64,000 nt of DNA from Aliivibrio sp. 1S175 (GCF_001690985.1 NZ_MAJS01000011.1:1-64000); one strand, 5' to 3'; shown: positions 8,508 to 20,136, counted from the first letter of the stretch. Program-made: numbers and translations. Notes: a model not told the origin generated them from the letters alone.

Positions 8508-9371
8508 CTATTTGTCTTTCGGTAATGGTAGAGATTCTGTTATATCATCTACTTTATCCATAACGTCTTCAAACTCAATTTTGTTTGTTTCTTGTGCTTG
8601 TTCTTCTCTTGCCATTAAAAGATCTTTGAGATCCATAAACCAGCGACCCATTTGCTCATACCAAAATCGTTCAGACTGTTCTAAATACTTCGCTTTTGGT
8701 GCATATTTTTCCCACGGTTGTTTAATTTGTGAGTGCGCTAAGTAATTTGTTGGTGCTGGCGTTGGTGCTAAGCCTAAATTGTGGAACTCTTTCATTGCTC
8801 TTGGCATGTGACTAGCTGAAGTGACAAGAACTAAATTACTGTTACCGACTGAATTAAGGGTTTGAATCGCCTCTTCGTGAGTATCACGAGCATTTTCAAG
8901 TAAAAGAATGTCTGACTTATTTACACCAAGAGAAAGGGCTACACGGGCCATCATACGCGCATGGCTCACCGTTGTTCCGCCGCTGTAACCTGATAAGATT
9001 AATTTCGCCCCAGGATACATACGGTAGATACGGATCCCTTCTGTTAGCCTCATAACAGCTGCACGAGATAATTCGGAAATGGGAGAAATTTCATCATCAA
9101 CAACATGACCATTCCCTAAAACTAAAACATATTCAACAGGCACATCAGGTGCGATGAATGAGGGGTACATGCGCTCAGTTGTTGTTAATAATGGGGCAGT
9201 GATTGGCTGAAAAGACAGCATGAAAATCCCCACAAGAGACAATGTTAGTAAAAAAGAGGCAAATCCTTTCCTTTTTGAAAACCATAAAATGAATAGACCG
9301 ATAAACCCAATTAGGAGTAATCCTGGTAAGGGCATCAGCATTGATGATACAAACTTCTTTAACTCAAACAT
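8508..9371 (-). CDS. elyC: Envelope biogenesis factor ElyC (YdcF/DUF218 family)
   Basis: A 287-residue inner-membrane protein with two N-terminal helices (about 13-31 and 38-58) followed by a DUF218 domain: VEYVLVLGNGHVVDD (about 79-93), the segment ILSGYSGG (about 124-131) and VTSASHMPRAM (about 181-191). E. coli ElyC (YcbC) has this layout and lies next to cmoM-mukFEB, as here. In E. coli it is needed for peptidoglycan assembly at low temperature, by maintaining the lipid carrier. The charged C-terminal tail of about 40 residues looks disordered. It is transcribed divergently from cmoM across a 135-base gap. Confidence 0.9.
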   Translation of the reverse strand: MFELKKFVSSMLMPLPGLLLIGFIGLFILWFSKRKGFASFLLTLSLVGIFMLSFQPITAPLLTTTERMYPSFIAPDVPVEYVLVLGNGHVVDDEISPISELSRAAVMRLTEGIRIYRMYPGAKLILSGYSGGTTVSHARMMARVALSLGVNKSDILLLENARDTHEEAIQTLNSVGNSNLVLVTSASHMPRAMKEFHNLGLAPTPAPTNYLAHSQIKQPWEKYAPKAKYLEQSERFWYEQMGRWFMDLKDLLMAREEQAQETNKIEFEDVMDKVDDITESLPLPKDK

Positions 9372-9506
9372 ATTTTTTGACTATTACCGCTGATATAGAA
9401 TGAAAAACCACCACTTGAGAGCAAAAAACAGCGTCATGCTGTTACTTCCTTGAGCTCTTATGCGACAATGCTTGTTTCCAATAGATAATATCATAACTTA
9501 ACCACT

Positions 9507-10286
9507 GTGAATAAAGACCGTAATTTCGATGACATCGCCCACAAATTTGCTAAGAACATTTATGGTTCTGACAAAGGCGAAATCCGTCAAACTATTGTAT
9601 GGCAAGATATGGAAACCATCTTAGCTAATAGTAAAGCAAGTTCTGCGCCACTTACAGTATTAGATGCTGGTGGAGGGATTGGCCAAGTATCTCAACAAAT
9701 GGCCAAATTAGGGCATTTTGTTACTTTGTGTGATATTTCTTCAGAAATGTTGAAATTAGCGGAAGAGTCAGTGAAAGACAATGGTTTACTGGCCCAATAC
9801 CAATTTATTCACTCTGCTGTACAACAAATTGAACAACACGGCGTGGGTAAGGTTGATATTCTACTCTTTCATGCTGTCATGGAATGGTTGGAAGATCCAA
9901 AAGCTGCATTGGATATTTTATTAGAACAAGTAAAACCGGGTGGGTATGCCTCGATTATGTTTTATAATCATCACGGTTTAGTATTGAAAAATGTGATTTG
10001 TGGCAACATTCCTCATGTTTTAGATGGCATGCCACATAGAAAACGGTTTAAGTTACAACCACAAAAAGGCTTAATGCCAAATGAGGTTTACCAGTGGATA
10101 GAAGACGCTGGTTATGATATTGAAGGGAAATCGGGGGTTCGCTCATTTCATGATTACATTGGTAACATGGAATACATGGGAGACTACCAAATCGAAGACG
10201 TGCTGAAGCTAGAAGAGCAGTTATGCCGTCAAGAACCTTATCTGTCTCTTGGTCGTTATATTCATGTATGGGCGAAGAGAAAATAA
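9507..10286 (+). CDS. cmoM: tRNA (cmo5U34) carboxyl methyltransferase CmoM
   Basis: Methylates 5-carboxymethoxyuridine at the wobble base of some tRNAs, using S-adenosylmethionine. The 259 residues begin [19 protein letters not shown], almost the standard CmoM (SmtA) start. The AdoMet site [12 protein letters not shown] is at about residues 50-61, and [13 protein letters not shown] is at about 119-131. The start is GTG at 9507, chosen because the family begins two to three residues before DRNFDD. It is the first gene of the cmoM-mukF-mukE-mukB operon, with 25 bases before mukF. Confidence 0.93.
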   Translation: MNKDRNFDDIAHKFAKNIYGSDKGEIRQTIVWQDMETILANSKASSAPLTVLDAGGGIGQVSQQMAKLGHFVTLCDISSEMLKLAEESVKDNGLLAQYQFIHSAVQQIEQHGVGKVDILLFHAVMEWLEDPKAALDILLEQVKPGGYASIMFYNHHGLVLKNVICGNIPHVLDGMPHRKRFKLQPQKGLMPNEVYQWIEDAGYDIEGKSGVRSFHDYIGNMEYMGDYQIEDVLKLEEQLCRQEPYLSLGRYIHVWAKRK

Positions 10287-10311
10287 TAATGATGTACACA
10301 AAGGATACACA

Positions 10312-11649
10312 ATGAGTGAGTTTTCTAATGCTGTTACAGACCAAACGGTTGATGAACTGGTTGGCTGGGTAAAGCAGCACGATTTCTCATTGAACTTGCC
10401 GACCGAGCGTTTGGCATTTTTGTTGGCCATTGCTGTTCTCAGTAATGAAAGATTTGATGATGAGCTAGGTGAAGGTGAACTTCACGATGCGTTTGGTATC
10501 ATCAGTGGTTTATTTGGTCAATCCAATGACACCATTGCTTTTCGTGCGAACAATGCAATCAATGAATTAGTAAAACAACGTTTAATTAGCCGTTTTAGTG
10601 GTGAAAGCACCGATGGAATGAACATCTATCGTCTTACACCATTAGCTATTGGCATTACGGATTACTACGTGCGCCACCGTCAATTCTCTAAATTGAAGCT
10701 TTCTATTCAGTTGGCGATGGTAGCAGAAGAAATCCAAAAGGCATCGCAAGCGGCTGAAAAAGGTGGTGAAGCGAAACACTGGCGTAAAAACGTATTTGGC
10801 GTTCTGAAATATTCTGTTGGAGAGATCTTTGATCGTATCGATCTAAACCAACGAGTTATGGATGAACAACAACAATCAGTCAAAGAAGAAATTGCAGAGC
10901 TGCTAAACCAAAACTGGCGTGAAGCAATTTCTAGCTGTGAAAAGCTGCTTGATGAAACCTCTGGCAACCTGCGTGAATTACAAGATTCATTGCAAGCGGC
11001 GGGCGATCAACTTCAAACTGAATTACTTAATATTCAAGAAATTGTTTATGGTAATGAAGAGTTAGAGTTCATTGATGCCTTGTTATACGCATTGCAAATG
11101 AAACTTGACCGCATTGTAAGTTGGGGACAACAAGCGATTGATTTATGGATTGGCTACGACAGACACGTACATAAATTTATTCGTACCGCGATTGATATGG
11201 ATAAAAACCGTGCGTTCAGTCAGCGTTTACGTGATTCAGTTAAAGGCTATTTTGATGCGCCTTGGCTACTAACGTATGCCGATACAGAACGATTACGAGA
11301 TATGCGTGATGAAGCTCTTATGCTACGTGATGACGAAGTCACCGGTATTGTTCCAGATGAAATGGAATATGAAGAATTAAGTGTAATCACAGATATCTTA
11401 GCAGAACAAGTGAGTAAAATGCTTCAACGTCATAAAGCGACGGGTGAAGCGATTGAATTAGGTACAATGCTTAAAAATTACCTAACGACTTATCCTCATT
11501 CCCAGCACTTTGATCTTGCCCGTATCGTGGTAGATCAAGCCGTGCGTCTCGGTTATTCAGAAGCCGATTTCCAAGCCGTTCAACCTGATTGGCAGTCTAT
11601 TAACGAATTCGGTGCGAAGGTACAAGCAAATGTCATTGACAAATATTGA
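10312..11649 (+). CDS. mukF: Chromosome partition protein MukF (kleisin)
   Basis: Kleisin subunit of the MukBEF condensin, which extrudes loops and compacts the chromosome. It joins the MukB heads and recruits MukE. The start at 10312 ([11 protein letters not shown]) is chosen over the longer open frame because AAAGGA lies eight bases upstream and the 445-residue length is the family norm. The N-terminal winged-helix dimerisation region (about 1-120), the middle helical bundle with the [20 protein letters not shown] segment (about 255-275) and the C-terminal winged helix that binds MukB are all present. Its stop overlaps mukE. Confidence 0.96.
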   Translation: MSEFSNAVTDQTVDELVGWVKQHDFSLNLPTERLAFLLAIAVLSNERFDDELGEGELHDAFGIISGLFGQSNDTIAFRANNAINELVKQRLISRFSGESTDGMNIYRLTPLAIGITDYYVRHRQFSKLKLSIQLAMVAEEIQKASQAAEKGGEAKHWRKNVFGVLKYSVGEIFDRIDLNQRVMDEQQQSVKEEIAELLNQNWREAISSCEKLLDETSGNLRELQDSLQAAGDQLQTELLNIQEIVYGNEELEFIDALLYALQMKLDRIVSWGQQAIDLWIGYDRHVHKFIRTAIDMDKNRAFSQRLRDSVKGYFDAPWLLTYADTERLRDMRDEALMLRDDEVTGIVPDEMEYEELSVITDILAEQVSKMLQRHKATGEAIELGTMLKNYLTTYPHSQHFDLARIVVDQAVRLGYSEADFQAVQPDWQSINEFGAKVQANVIDKY

Positions 11650-12373
11650 AGAATTTATGCCTGAGAAATTAGCAAAAGCAATTGCTAATCCATTATTCCC
11701 AGCATTAGACAGTTTATTGCGTTCTGGCCGCCATATTGCCAGCGAAGATTTAGATAATCATGCATTGTTACGTGAATTTGAACATGAGTTAGGTATGTTC
11801 TACCAACGCTATCATGCTGAATTAGTTAAAGCGCCAGAAGGGTTCTTCTACTTACGTCCGCGCTCTACCTCTTTCATTGCACGCAGTGTATTGGCCGAGA
11901 TAGACATGTTGGTTGGTAAAGTATTGTGTTTCTTATACCTAAGCCCTGAGCGTTTGGCGCATGAAGGTATCTTTACTAATCAAGAGTTATTTGATGAGTT
12001 ACTTGTATTAGCTGATGAACAAAAGCTAATGAAATTAGTGACTAATCGAGCATCTGGCTCAGATTTAGATAAAGAAAAACTGTTTGATAAAGTTCGTACT
12101 TCACTGCGCCGTTTAAAGCGCTTAGGTATGATCATTCAAGTTGGCGAACAAGGTAAATTCCGTATCAGTGAAGCGGTATTCCGTTTTGGTGCTGATGTTC
12201 GCTCTAATGATGATATGAAAGAAGCGCAACTACGCTTGATCCGCGATGGTGAAGCGGTTGTTATTCATAATGAAGAATCGAGCCAATCAAGTTTTGACCT
12301 TGATGATGACGTAAAGTTAGACGATATGCCAGCTGAAGAGCAGCATGAATTAGAATTGGAAGGTGATGCATGA
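11630..12373 (+). CDS. mukE: Chromosome partition protein MukE
   Basis: Dimeric winged-helix (kite) subunit that binds MukF and DNA and modulates the MukB ATPase. The start at ATG 11630 ([21 protein letters not shown]) matches the E. coli start (MSSTNIEQVMPVKLAQALANP) and has GAAGG nine bases upstream; a start six codons earlier is possible but unlikely. Diagnostic stretches include [14 protein letters not shown] (about 71-84), [12 protein letters not shown] (about 104-115) and [12 protein letters not shown] (about 184-195). The acidic C-terminal tail is usual. It overlaps mukF by 20 bases and mukB by four (ATGA). Confidence 0.96.
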   Translation: MSLTNIEEFMPEKLAKAIANPLFPALDSLLRSGRHIASEDLDNHALLREFEHELGMFYQRYHAELVKAPEGFFYLRPRSTSFIARSVLAEIDMLVGKVLCFLYLSPERLAHEGIFTNQELFDELLVLADEQKLMKLVTNRASGSDLDKEKLFDKVRTSLRRLKRLGMIIQVGEQGKFRISEAVFRFGADVRSNDDMKEAQLRLIRDGEAVVIHNEESSQSSFDLDDDVKLDDMPAEEQHELELEGDA

Positions 12374-15300
12374 GTATGATTGAACGTGGTAAATATCAAT
12401 CACTCACCATGGTTAACTGGAACGGCTTTTTTGCGCGTACCTTTGATATTGATAATCTAGTAACGACACTTTCTGGTGGTAACGGTGCCGGTAAATCGAC
12501 CACAATGGCCGCGTTTATCACAACACTAATTCCAGACCAATCGCTACTGCATTTCCGTAATACAACCGAAGCGGGCAGCTCGCAAGCGTCTCGTGATAAA
12601 GGGTTACACGGTAAATTAAAGCCGGGTGCCTGTTATGCGGCATTAGACGTTGTAAATTCACGTAATCAACGCGTTCTTTTTGCGGTTAAATTACAGCAGG
12701 TTGCTGGCCGTGATAAGAAAGTAGACATTAAACCGTTCATTATTGTTGGTCTTCCAAGTCATGTGAAACCAACCGAGTTAATGATCGAGGCTGTCTCTGA
12801 TAATCAAGCGCGCGTACGTCAAATTCATGAAGTAAAAGACCTTGTTGCAGAATACGAAGGTGTTCAGTTCAAAGCGTTTAATTCGGTGACTGATTATCAC
12901 GCACAAATGTTTGATTACGGCGTTCTGCCTAAGAAGCTTCGTAATACCAGTGATCGTTCTAAGTTCTATCGTTTACTTGAAGCGTCTTTATACGGCGGTA
13001 TCTCAAGTGCAATCACGCGTTCTCTACGTGATTATCTACTGCCTCAGAATGGCGGTGTGAAAAAAGCGTTCCAAGATATGGAAGCGGCATTGCGTGAAAA
13101 TCGCATGACGCTAGAAGCGATCAAAACAACACAGACTGATCGTGACTTATTTAAGCATTTAATCACCGAATCAACCAACTATGTTGCTTCAGATTATATG
13201 CGTCATGCAAATGATCGCCGTAAGAAAGTAGAGCAGACATTAACGCATCGTGTTGAGTTAATGAATGCACAAAGCAGCTTAGTGGGTCTATCTTCTGTAT
13301 TAAATAACATGCAAGGTGAATTAGAGCTACTGACTGATTCAGAATCTGGTCTTGAGCAAGATTATCAAGCTGCATCTGATCATCTTCAATTAGTGCAAAC
13401 AGCCGTTCGCCAACAAGAGAAGATTGAACGCTACTCTGAAGATCTAGAAGAGCTAACAGAGCGTCTAGAAGAACAAGTTATGGTAGTGGAAGAAGCCGCT
13501 GAACAACTTGCGATGTCAGAAGAGCAAGCACAATTAACTGAAGAAGAAGTTGATAGCCTTAAAACACAGCTTGCTGATTACCAACAAGCGTTGGATATGC
13601 AGCAAACGCGTGCGCTTCAATACCAACAAGCGGTTAAAGCACTTGAAAAAGCACAACAACTAACAGCGAATAATGATTTAACGCAAAACAATGCAGTAGA
13701 TCTTCAATCAGAGTTAAAAGCAAAAGAAGAGTGTCAAACAACCGCACTTCTTGCGATTAAACATAAGTTGGACCTTTCTTCTGCAGCCGTTCAACAATTT
13801 GAACGTGGCTTAGCATTAGTTACCTCAATTGCAGGTCATGTTGAGCGCAGCGAAGCGTCAGATAAAGCCAAAGCGTTAATTGAACAAGCTCGCCAGTTCA
13901 GCAATATTGCAGAGCGTGCAGAGCAGCTTAAAGCACAGTACAAAGATTTAGAGCGTGCCGTTCGTTTGCAACGTCAAGCTCAAGAATTAGCGGCTGAATA
14001 CGCAAAACGCTTTAACATCACGGTTGATTCTGAAATCGTTCTTGAAGAAGAACAAGCTCGTCATGAAGAGATGCTTGAGACGGTTCAAGAACAACAAGAA
14101 AACATTATAGATAAACGCTCAGAGCTGAAACGCCAAGAACAGCAACTTCGTTCTGAAACACAGCGTTTAGAATCGATTGCACCCAAGTGGATTGCGGCGA
14201 ACGATGCATTAAACAAACTTAATGACCAATGTGGTGTTGAGTTAGAAGATAGCCACATGGTTATCAGCCAAATGCAAGAAACGCTAGAAAATGAGCGCGT
14301 GCTTTCAACCAATAAAGATCGTCTTTCTGCTCGTAAAGAAGAGTTAGATGGTGAAATTGAACGCTTAGCTGCCCCTGGTGGTAGTGGTGATGCTCGTCTT
14401 AAAGGTCTTGCTGATACATTAGGTGGCGTACTGCTTTCTGAAATTTATGACGATATCACACTAAGTGATGCGCCGTATTTCAGCTCGCTTTACGGTCCTG
14501 CTCGTCATGCTATCGTTGTCTCTGATTTATCGGGCATTAAAGAAAAACTGGTTGATCTTGATGATTGTCCAGATGACCTTTACATCATTGAAGGTGATAT
14601 TGATGCGTTTGATGACAGTGTATTTGATGCTGATGAAATGGAGAATGCCGTTTGTGTTCATCTAAATGATCGCCAGATGCGTTACTCTCGTTTCCCTGAA
14701 CTGCCATTGTTTGGTCGCGCGGCTCGTGAACAACGTTTAGACACATTACGTGAAGAGCGTGAAATCGCCGTTGAAGAACACGCAAAAGCAGCGTTTGATT
14801 CACAAAAACTTCAACGTCTATACCAAAGCTTTAATGGTTTTGTATCAACGCACCTAGTAGTCGCGTTTGATGCGGATCCAGAAGTTGAATTGAAAAAAGC
14901 ACGTGAGCAATTATCACAAGCAAGCCGTCAATTAAACGAACTCGTTGCGGCAGAGCAACAACATAAATCTCAAATGATTGCTTCAAAAGAAGCATTGTCT
15001 CAGCTTTCTAAGATCGCACCACACATCAATGTGCTTGAAGATGAAACCATCTCTGAGCGCTTTGAAGAGATCAATCTTCAAGTTGAACAAGTATCAGAAG
15101 CCGAAAGTTTCCTACGTCAAAATGGCAAATCGATTGCTGAGTTAGAAAGCTTGCAACGTGCTCTAGAAGTGGATCCTGAGCAGTTTGATGCATTAAAAGC
15201 AGAGCATGAGCAAATTGATGCCCAGCTACAAAGCATTAAGGCTCAACTGTTTGCTATTTCTGATTTAGTAGAGCGTCGTCATCACTTCGGTTATGAGGAT

Positions 15301-16842
15301 GCAGTGGCATTGCTTAATAAGAGCAGTGAACTAAACGAACAACTTAAAGCGAAATTAGTACAAGCAGAACAAGCGCGTACTAAAGCAAAAGAGAAGCAAA
15401 AACAATCTCAAGCACAAGCAAACCAATACAACCAAGTAATGGCGTCGCTTAAGAGTTCACATCAAGCGAAGCAAGAAACGGTTCAAGAGTTTAAACGTGA
15501 ATTACAAGAGTTTGGTGTTCATGCGGATCACAGTGCACTAGAGCGTGCTGAAGTTCGTAAAGGCGAATTAAACGAGCGTCTACACAGTTCTCGCGGCCGT
15601 AAGAGTGAGCTAGAAAAAGGCATCACATCAAACGAGCTTGAGATTAAAGGTTTAGTTAAGCAATCTCGTAAAGTTGAAAAACTGTACAAAGAGCTACGTA
15701 CTTTTGTGGTTAACGCAAAAGCAGGTTGGTGTTCAGTGCTACGTTTAGCTCGTGAAAATGATGTTGAACGTCGTCTACATAAACGTGAATTAGCCTACTT
15801 AAGTGCAGAAGAATTGCGTTCAATGTCGGATAAATCATTGGGAGCACTTCGTTTAGCGGTTGCAGATAATGAAGATCTACGTGATTCATTACGAGCATCG
15901 GAAGACACAAGTAAGCCAGAGCGTAAGGTACTATTCTACATTGCGGTTTATCAGCATCTTCGTGAGCGTATTCGCCAAGATATCATTCATACGGATGATC
16001 CAGTTGAAGCAATTGAAGAGATGGAAACAGAGCTTGGTCGTCTGACTGAAGAACTAACCTCTCGTGAAAATCGCTTAGCATTAAGCTCTGAAAGTGTTGC
16101 GAGTATTATTCGTAAAACGATTCAGCGTGAGCAAAACCGCATTCGCATGCTAAACCAAGGCTTATCTCAAATTGGTTTTGGTCAAGTTAAGGGGGTTCGT
16201 CTAAACGTAGGTATCCGTGAAACACACGCGATGTTACTTGCTGGTCTGTCTGAGCATCAAGCCCAGCATCAAGACTTGTTTGGTAACCCTCGCTTTACGT
16301 TCTCAGAAGCAATTGCGAAACTGTTCCAACGTATCAACCCACACATCGATGTTGGTCAACGTTCACCGCAAACATTGGGTGAAGAGTTACTGGATTACCG
16401 TAACTACTTAGAACTAAACATTGAAGTAAATCGCGGTACTGATGGTTGGTTACAAGCAGAGTCGGGTGCATTATCAACAGGTGAAGCGATTGGTACAGGT
16501 CAAGCGATCTTACTGATGGTTATCCAAAGTTGGGAAGATGAATCTCGTCGTCTTCGCAGTAAAGATATAGTGCCTTGTCGTTTATTGTTCTTGGATGAAG
16601 CAGCACGTCTAGATGGCAAATCTATCGCGACGTTATTTGAATTGTGTGACCGTCTGGATATGCAATTATTAATCGCGGCACCAGAAAACATTAGCCCAGA
16701 AAAAGGAACTACGTATAAACTGGTTCGTAAGATCTTCAAAGATCGTGAGCACGTTCATGTGGTGGGTTTGAAAGGCTTCGGGCAAGAAACAGCAGCAAGC
16801 CGAACTCAACAAACACTAGAAGAAGCAGAGATTGCTGAATAG
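12370..16842 (+). CDS. mukB: Chromosome partition protein MukB (SMC-like ATPase)
   Basis: SMC-like ATPase and motor of the MukBEF condensin. At 1490 residues it has the full family length. The N-terminal head holds Walker [10 protein letters not shown] (about 36-44). Two long coiled-coil stretches (about 285-665 and 805-1115) flank the hinge (about 670-790), which contains the conserved [22 protein letters not shown] stretch. The C-terminal head has the signature [15 protein letters not shown] (about 1365-1379) and Walker [15 protein letters not shown] (about 1403-1416). The ATG at 12370 overlaps the mukE stop; an internal ATG six bases on corresponds to the E. coli start, so either may be used. 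Confidence 0.97.
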   Translation: MSMIERGKYQSLTMVNWNGFFARTFDIDNLVTTLSGGNGAGKSTTMAAFITTLIPDQSLLHFRNTTEAGSSQASRDKGLHGKLKPGACYAALDVVNSRNQRVLFAVKLQQVAGRDKKVDIKPFIIVGLPSHVKPTELMIEAVSDNQARVRQIHEVKDLVAEYEGVQFKAFNSVTDYHAQMFDYGVLPKKLRNTSDRSKFYRLLEASLYGGISSAITRSLRDYLLPQNGGVKKAFQDMEAALRENRMTLEAIKTTQTDRDLFKHLITESTNYVASDYMRHANDRRKKVEQTLTHRVELMNAQSSLVGLSSVLNNMQGELELLTDSESGLEQDYQAASDHLQLVQTAVRQQEKIERYSEDLEELTERLEEQVMVVEEAAEQLAMSEEQAQLTEEEVDSLKTQLADYQQALDMQQTRALQYQQAVKALEKAQQLTANNDLTQNNAVDLQSELKAKEECQTTALLAIKHKLDLSSAAVQQFERGLALVTSIAGHVERSEASDKAKALIEQARQFSNIAERAEQLKAQYKDLERAVRLQRQAQELAAEYAKRFNITVDSEIVLEEEQARHEEMLETVQEQQENIIDKRSELKRQEQQLRSETQRLESIAPKWIAANDALNKLNDQCGVELEDSHMVISQMQETLENERVLSTNKDRLSARKEELDGEIERLAAPGGSGDARLKGLADTLGGVLLSEIYDDITLSDAPYFSSLYGPARHAIVVSDLSGIKEKLVDLDDCPDDLYIIEGDIDAFDDSVFDADEMENAVCVHLNDRQMRYSRFPELPLFGRAAREQRLDTLREEREIAVEEHAKAAFDSQKLQRLYQSFNGFVSTHLVVAFDADPEVELKKAREQLSQASRQLNELVAAEQQHKSQMIASKEALSQLSKIAPHINVLEDETISERFEEINLQVEQVSEAESFLRQNGKSIAELESLQRALEVDPEQFDALKAEHEQIDAQLQSIKAQLFAISDLVERRHHFGYEDAVALLNKSSELNEQLKAKLVQAEQARTKAKEKQKQSQAQANQYNQVMASLKSSHQAKQETVQEFKRELQEFGVHADHSALERAEVRKGELNERLHSSRGRKSELEKGITSNELEIKGLVKQSRKVEKLYKELRTFVVNAKAGWCSVLRLARENDVERRLHKRELAYLSAEELRSMSDKSLGALRLAVADNEDLRDSLRASEDTSKPERKVLFYIAVYQHLRERIRQDIIHTDDPVEAIEEMETELGRLTEELTSRENRLALSSESVASIIRKTIQREQNRIRMLNQGLSQIGFGQVKGVRLNVGIRETHAMLLAGLSEHQAQHQDLFGNPRFTFSEAIAKLFQRINPHIDVGQRSPQTLGEELLDYRNYLELNIEVNRGTDGWLQAESGALSTGEAIGTGQAILLMVIQSWEDESRRLRSKDIVPCRLLFLDEAARLDGKSIATLFELCDRLDMQLLIAAPENISPEKGTTYKLVRKIFKDREHVHVVGLKGFGQETAASRTQQTLEEAEIAE

Positions 16843-16858
16843 TGAATTAAGTTTGTAA

Positions 16859-16892
16859 ATAAAATGGCAGTCAGAAATGGCTGCCATTTTTT
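16859..16892 (+). terminator. Terminator of the cmoM-mukFEB operon
   Basis: AAAATGGCAG (16861-16870) pairs with CTGCCATTTT (16881-16890), followed by more T, 18 bases after the mukB stop. Confidence 0.88.
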
Positions 16893-16975
16893 ATGATTAT
16901 ACTTAAGTCACTATGAGTACTAGAATGTATAGTTATAACGGTTAGTTATTTAAATAAAATAGAGGATTATTATCA

Positions 16976-17308
16976 ATGTGGCGAACAATTATTGTATTTT
17001 TAGCGTATTGGATAATGGCTGCTCATTTTTTACGAGAAGGGAATGTGATGGTCGTTTCTGTGCTTGTTGCATTGCCTTTTACTCTGTTTTTTAATAAAGA
17101 ATTTGTATTTAGAATGCTACAAGCAGGCCTTATTATTGGGGTCTTTTCGGTGTGGCTTCCTACTATTTACCACATAACTGAATACCGTTTAGCAACAGAA
17201 CAACCGTGGATAAGAATGTCGATTATCATGAGTTCAGTGATCCTATTTAATTTATTTTGCGCTTGGAATCTTAATTCGTTAATTAAACGATTAGAGCAAA
17301 AAAAGTGA
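16976..17308 (+). CDS. Small inner-membrane protein of unknown function
   Basis: A 110-residue, very hydrophobic protein with about four membrane segments (residues 3-20, 25-42, 46-66 and 82-103) and a short basic tail (NSLIKRLEQKK). No domain is recognised. AGAGGA lies ten bases before the ATG. The stop overlaps the next gene as GTGA, which implies translational coupling with the J-domain protein. Confidence 0.75.
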   Translation: MWRTIIVFLAYWIMAAHFLREGNVMVVSVLVALPFTLFFNKEFVFRMLQAGLIIGVFSVWLPTIYHITEYRLATEQPWIRMSIIMSSVILFNLFCAWNLNSLIKRLEQKK

Positions 17309-17922
17309 CGGATAATCGTTTAGAAAAAACGGATGGACAGTTTGAAAACCCGTTAGTGTGGCCTCTGTTTGAAGTATTACAAGAAACAGACCAAGAATGG
17401 AAAGTTCATACACTATCTTCTCATTTGATCGAAAAAGGCTTATTAACACAGCTTGATGAAAGCCCAGATAAAGATCTGTTTAAGCGTAATTTTTTAATCA
17501 TGAATGCACTTTATCAGTTGCAAACAGAGTTGTATCCAGAGCAATGGTTGCAAGTCGAAGCCATGAACATACAGTTATTTTCTGTGGCGAAAACAGCTGG
17601 TTCAACACAGGTTATTGATACCACACATCCACTGCGAGAATATTATGTAGAGTGGACAAATTACCAAGTAGAAGAAGATGAAGTTAAGCGTTTATTGAAC
17701 GATTTTTGGAGTAACTACCGTCGTTATTTAGGAGGCTCTAGTGCTATCTCTTCAATGGATCGCATTCAGGCATTAAAGTTGTTTGGTTTGTCAGAAAGCG
17801 CGACTGCAAAAGAGATCCGTAAACAATGGCGTAAATTGGCTATGCAGCATCACCCAGATAGAGAGTCGGGTAATGCTGATAAGTTTAGAACAATGTGTGA
17901 AGCATGGAATTTACTGCGTTAA
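17305..17922 (+). CDS. DnaJ-related protein with C-terminal J domain
   Basis: A 205-residue cytoplasmic protein. Residues 1-145 match the DNAJ-related N-terminal family: a helical region starting DNRLEKTDGQFENPLVWPLF and including LREYYVEWTNYQ. Residues 150-205 are a J domain whose HPD tripeptide (QHHPDRESG, about 188) is intact, so it should stimulate the ATPase of an Hsp70 such as DnaK. The J domain is C-terminal, as in DjlA, but no membrane anchor is present. The start is GTG at 17305, overlapping the preceding stop. The last 12 bases overlap the converging histidine kinase gene. Confidence 0.88.
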   Translation: MTDNRLEKTDGQFENPLVWPLFEVLQETDQEWKVHTLSSHLIEKGLLTQLDESPDKDLFKRNFLIMNALYQLQTELYPEQWLQVEAMNIQLFSVAKTAGSTQVIDTTHPLREYYVEWTNYQVEEDEVKRLLNDFWSNYRRYLGGSSAISSMDRIQALKLFGLSESATAKEIRKQWRKLAMQHHPDRESGNADKFRTMCEAWNLLR

Positions 17923-19266
17923 ATACTTGTTGTTTACCGTTTCCTCAAATAATAACCGTGCCCGTAAACCGGGATAGTTATCACTTAAACTGATTTTACC
18001 GTTGTGTATTTTCATGACGGTTTTTACCAGAGCAAGGCCTAATCCAAAGCCATGTTCTGTTCGGCTAGGATCTAAACGTACCAATTGATCTAATGCCCGC
18101 TCTCTATCTTCAGGCTTGATCCCAATGCCATTATCCGCAACTACAACACCAAAGCAATCGACAATGACTTCGATTACTCCTCCTTCATGAGTGTATTTAA
18201 TCGCATTATCGATAATATTAAATACCGCACGAAAAAGCAGGCTTGGATTGGCGTACAGTGGGCAGGGCATCTCTATGGTTAAATATAATTTCTGTTGTTT
18301 ATCTAAAGCAGTAGGCTCTGCAAATTCGATAGCATCTTGGACTATTTTACTCAGCTCACAATGTTGCTTATTAACAGGGGTTCCGCCATCTTCTAAATGG
18401 TATAACTCCATCATGCCATTAAAGGTATCAAGCAAAAGAGAGAAATCAGATTGTATGTTTTCTAATTTATCCTGATGATGATCGGTGACTGTATTATCAT
18501 ATAAAAGGTCTTCAATGCGTAACTTAATGCGTCCCATCGGGGTTCTTAAGTCGTGAGCAATATCTACGGTTAATGATTTAAGTTTTGCTTCACTTTGTTC
18601 CATTTGCTCAAGCATATTGTTTAAGTGAAGTGCCAATAAATCAAACTCATTCATATCAGGCCCCACTTTTAAACGTACATTTCGCTCACCAAGCATGACT
18701 CGGTTCATGGTTTGATTCACGAGGTTTAAACGTTTAAGAATATATACAGCGATTAGAATTGCGATCAAACATAATGCAATAAAAGGGAAAAACGTCCCCC
18801 AGATCACGGATGAATCTAACTGGTTTTTAAAATGTAAGTATCGTTCTTGGTCAATACCTATGGTTAATTCGGAACCGTCAGGAAGCTCAATTTTTGTCGC
18901 TCTCATTTCAGGAAGGTTATTTTGAGCTTGATATTGCTTTATTTGGGCAATGACAGGATATGTGGTGGCCGAAGTGCCTGTTGGGGTGGGATAAGCATGA
19001 TTAACCAGTTGGTAAATGTATCTGCTATTATCCGTGTTATTGATATTTTGTTGAAGTGCTTCTATTCCGTCTGTTTTAGCGATGGTTTGAAGTTGCGATG
19101 TTTCTGCTTGTAGCCATTCATCTAGATTTTTATTATATAAATTAACAGAGGTTGAATACAGTTGGTACAGTAATAATGCCATCATTGAAAACAAGCCGAT
19201 AGCGAACCAGATCAGTAATTTTAGAATAGAGGAACGATAAAGTTCATCGCGTTTGTCTAATAACAT
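17911..19266 (-). CDS. Two-component sensor histidine kinase
   Basis: Inner-membrane sensor kinase of about 451 residues. One helix at about 15-36, a periplasmic sensor domain of about 120 residues with no recognised fold, a second helix at about 152-176, a HAMP linker, then HisKA with the phospho-acceptor His in DIAHDLRTPMGRIK (about 240). The HATPase domain keeps the N box (FNIIDNAIKY), G1 (VADNGIGI) and G2 (GFGLGLALV). ATG at 19266 is preferred to an in-frame GTG at 19278 because a G-rich Shine-Dalgarno-like stretch lies just upstream. It overlaps its response regulator gene by 23 bases, so the two form a pair. The signal cannot be told from sequence. Confidence 0.9.
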   Translation of the reverse strand: MLLDKRDELYRSSILKLLIWFAIGLFSMMALLLYQLYSTSVNLYNKNLDEWLQAETSQLQTIAKTDGIEALQQNINNTDNSRYIYQLVNHAYPTPTGTSATTYPVIAQIKQYQAQNNLPEMRATKIELPDGSELTIGIDQERYLHFKNQLDSSVIWGTFFPFIALCLIAILIAVYILKRLNLVNQTMNRVMLGERNVRLKVGPDMNEFDLLALHLNNMLEQMEQSEAKLKSLTVDIAHDLRTPMGRIKLRIEDLLYDNTVTDHHQDKLENIQSDFSLLLDTFNGMMELYHLEDGGTPVNKQHCELSKIVQDAIEFAEPTALDKQQKLYLTIEMPCPLYANPSLLFRAVFNIIDNAIKYTHEGGVIEVIVDCFGVVVADNGIGIKPEDRERALDQLVRLDPSRTEHGFGLGLALVKTVMKIHNGKISLSDNYPGLRARLLFEETVNNKYLTQ

Positions 19267-19924
19267 AACCCGCCCCACGTACTGTTTCGATGAAATCGAT
19301 AGCCCCGCCTTGTTCTAATTTTTTGCGTAACTTTGCGATATGAACATCAATGACATTGGTTTTTGGATCAAAATGATAATCCCATGCGGCTTCAAATAAG
19401 CGCATACGAGAAACGACCTCATCAACATGTTCTACAAGAAAACGCAGTAAAATGAATTCTTTGTTCTGTAATACGATAGGGGCGTTATTTATCGTTACTT
19501 TCTGAGAGCGTAAATTGATGGTTAGATTATTTATATTTATCTCGTTTAATGTGTTTTCGATAGGACGGTTACGGCGCAAGATAATATTAATACGAGCTAA
19601 TAATTCCGCTAAAGCAAAAGGTTTCGTTAAATAATCATCGCTACCCGCAGTTAGTCCTTGAACACGTTGTTCTACACTATCAAGGGCACTTAAGATTAAT
19701 ACCGGTGTTTGGTTATCTGTCGCTCTAATGGCAGATAAAATCTTTAAACCATCAAGGTTAGGCAGCATGCGATCTAATACAATTAACTGATATTCACAGC
19801 TAATTGCCATCATTAAGCCTTCTTTACCATCACCGGAACTATCGACAATAAAGCCTTCTTGCTCTAATGCTTTCGCAATAAAATCACGGGTGGTTTGATC
19901 GTCTTCTATAACCAATATTTTCAT
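19244..19924 (-). CDS. OmpR/PhoB-family response regulator
   Basis: A 226-residue regulator, partner of the downstream kinase. The receiver domain (1-115) has the acidic pair EDD (7-9), the phospho-acceptor Asp in LIVLDRMLP (about 51), Thr/Ser in ILSA (about 79) and Lys in TKPFA (about 101). The winged-helix DNA-binding domain (about 128-222) ends with the family signature TNVIDVHIAKLRKKL and VRGAGYVI. It is the first gene of the two-gene unit. Its promoter should lie in the 212-base gap before 20137, which also holds the hairpin at 20021-20053. Targets are unknown. Confidence 0.92.
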   Translation of the reverse strand: MKILVIEDDQTTRDFIAKALEQEGFIVDSSGDGKEGLMMAISCEYQLIVLDRMLPNLDGLKILSAIRATDNQTPVLILSALDSVEQRVQGLTAGSDDYLTKPFALAELLARINIILRRNRPIENTLNEININNLTINLRSQKVTINNAPIVLQNKEFILLRFLVEHVDEVVSRMRLFEAAWDYHFDPKTNVIDVHIAKLRKKLEQGGAIDFIETVRGAGYVIRQTR

Positions 19925-20020
19925 AAATGCATCTCAAATTTTGATTGGTGTAGTGTAACAAGAAAAGGGGTGGGATTAGATAACTAGTTTTGGAAATAGT
20001 GAAAATAGGAATACATCATA

Positions 20021-20053
20021 AAGAGTCTTAAAGGGGGAAGAATTAAGACTCTT
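20021..20053 (-). terminator. Inverted repeat, probable terminator of the PTS gene
   Basis: AAGAGTCTTAA (20021-20031) pairs with TTAAGACTCTT (20043-20053) around an 11-base purine-rich loop, about 85 bases beyond the leftward PTS stop. The T tract on that strand is short (TTTA), so termination may be partial. Confidence 0.5.
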
Positions 20054-20136
20054 GAGTTGTACTCCATAACATCTGGTACGAATATTATGGTGCTTATACC
20101 AATTTAACTAAATGTGGTTCGTATTTAATTATATTG

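Noticed and set aside
10249-10311. N-terminal extension of MukF by 21 residues
   Set aside because: It overlaps the cmoM end, has no ribosome binding site, and mukF homologues start at MSEF.
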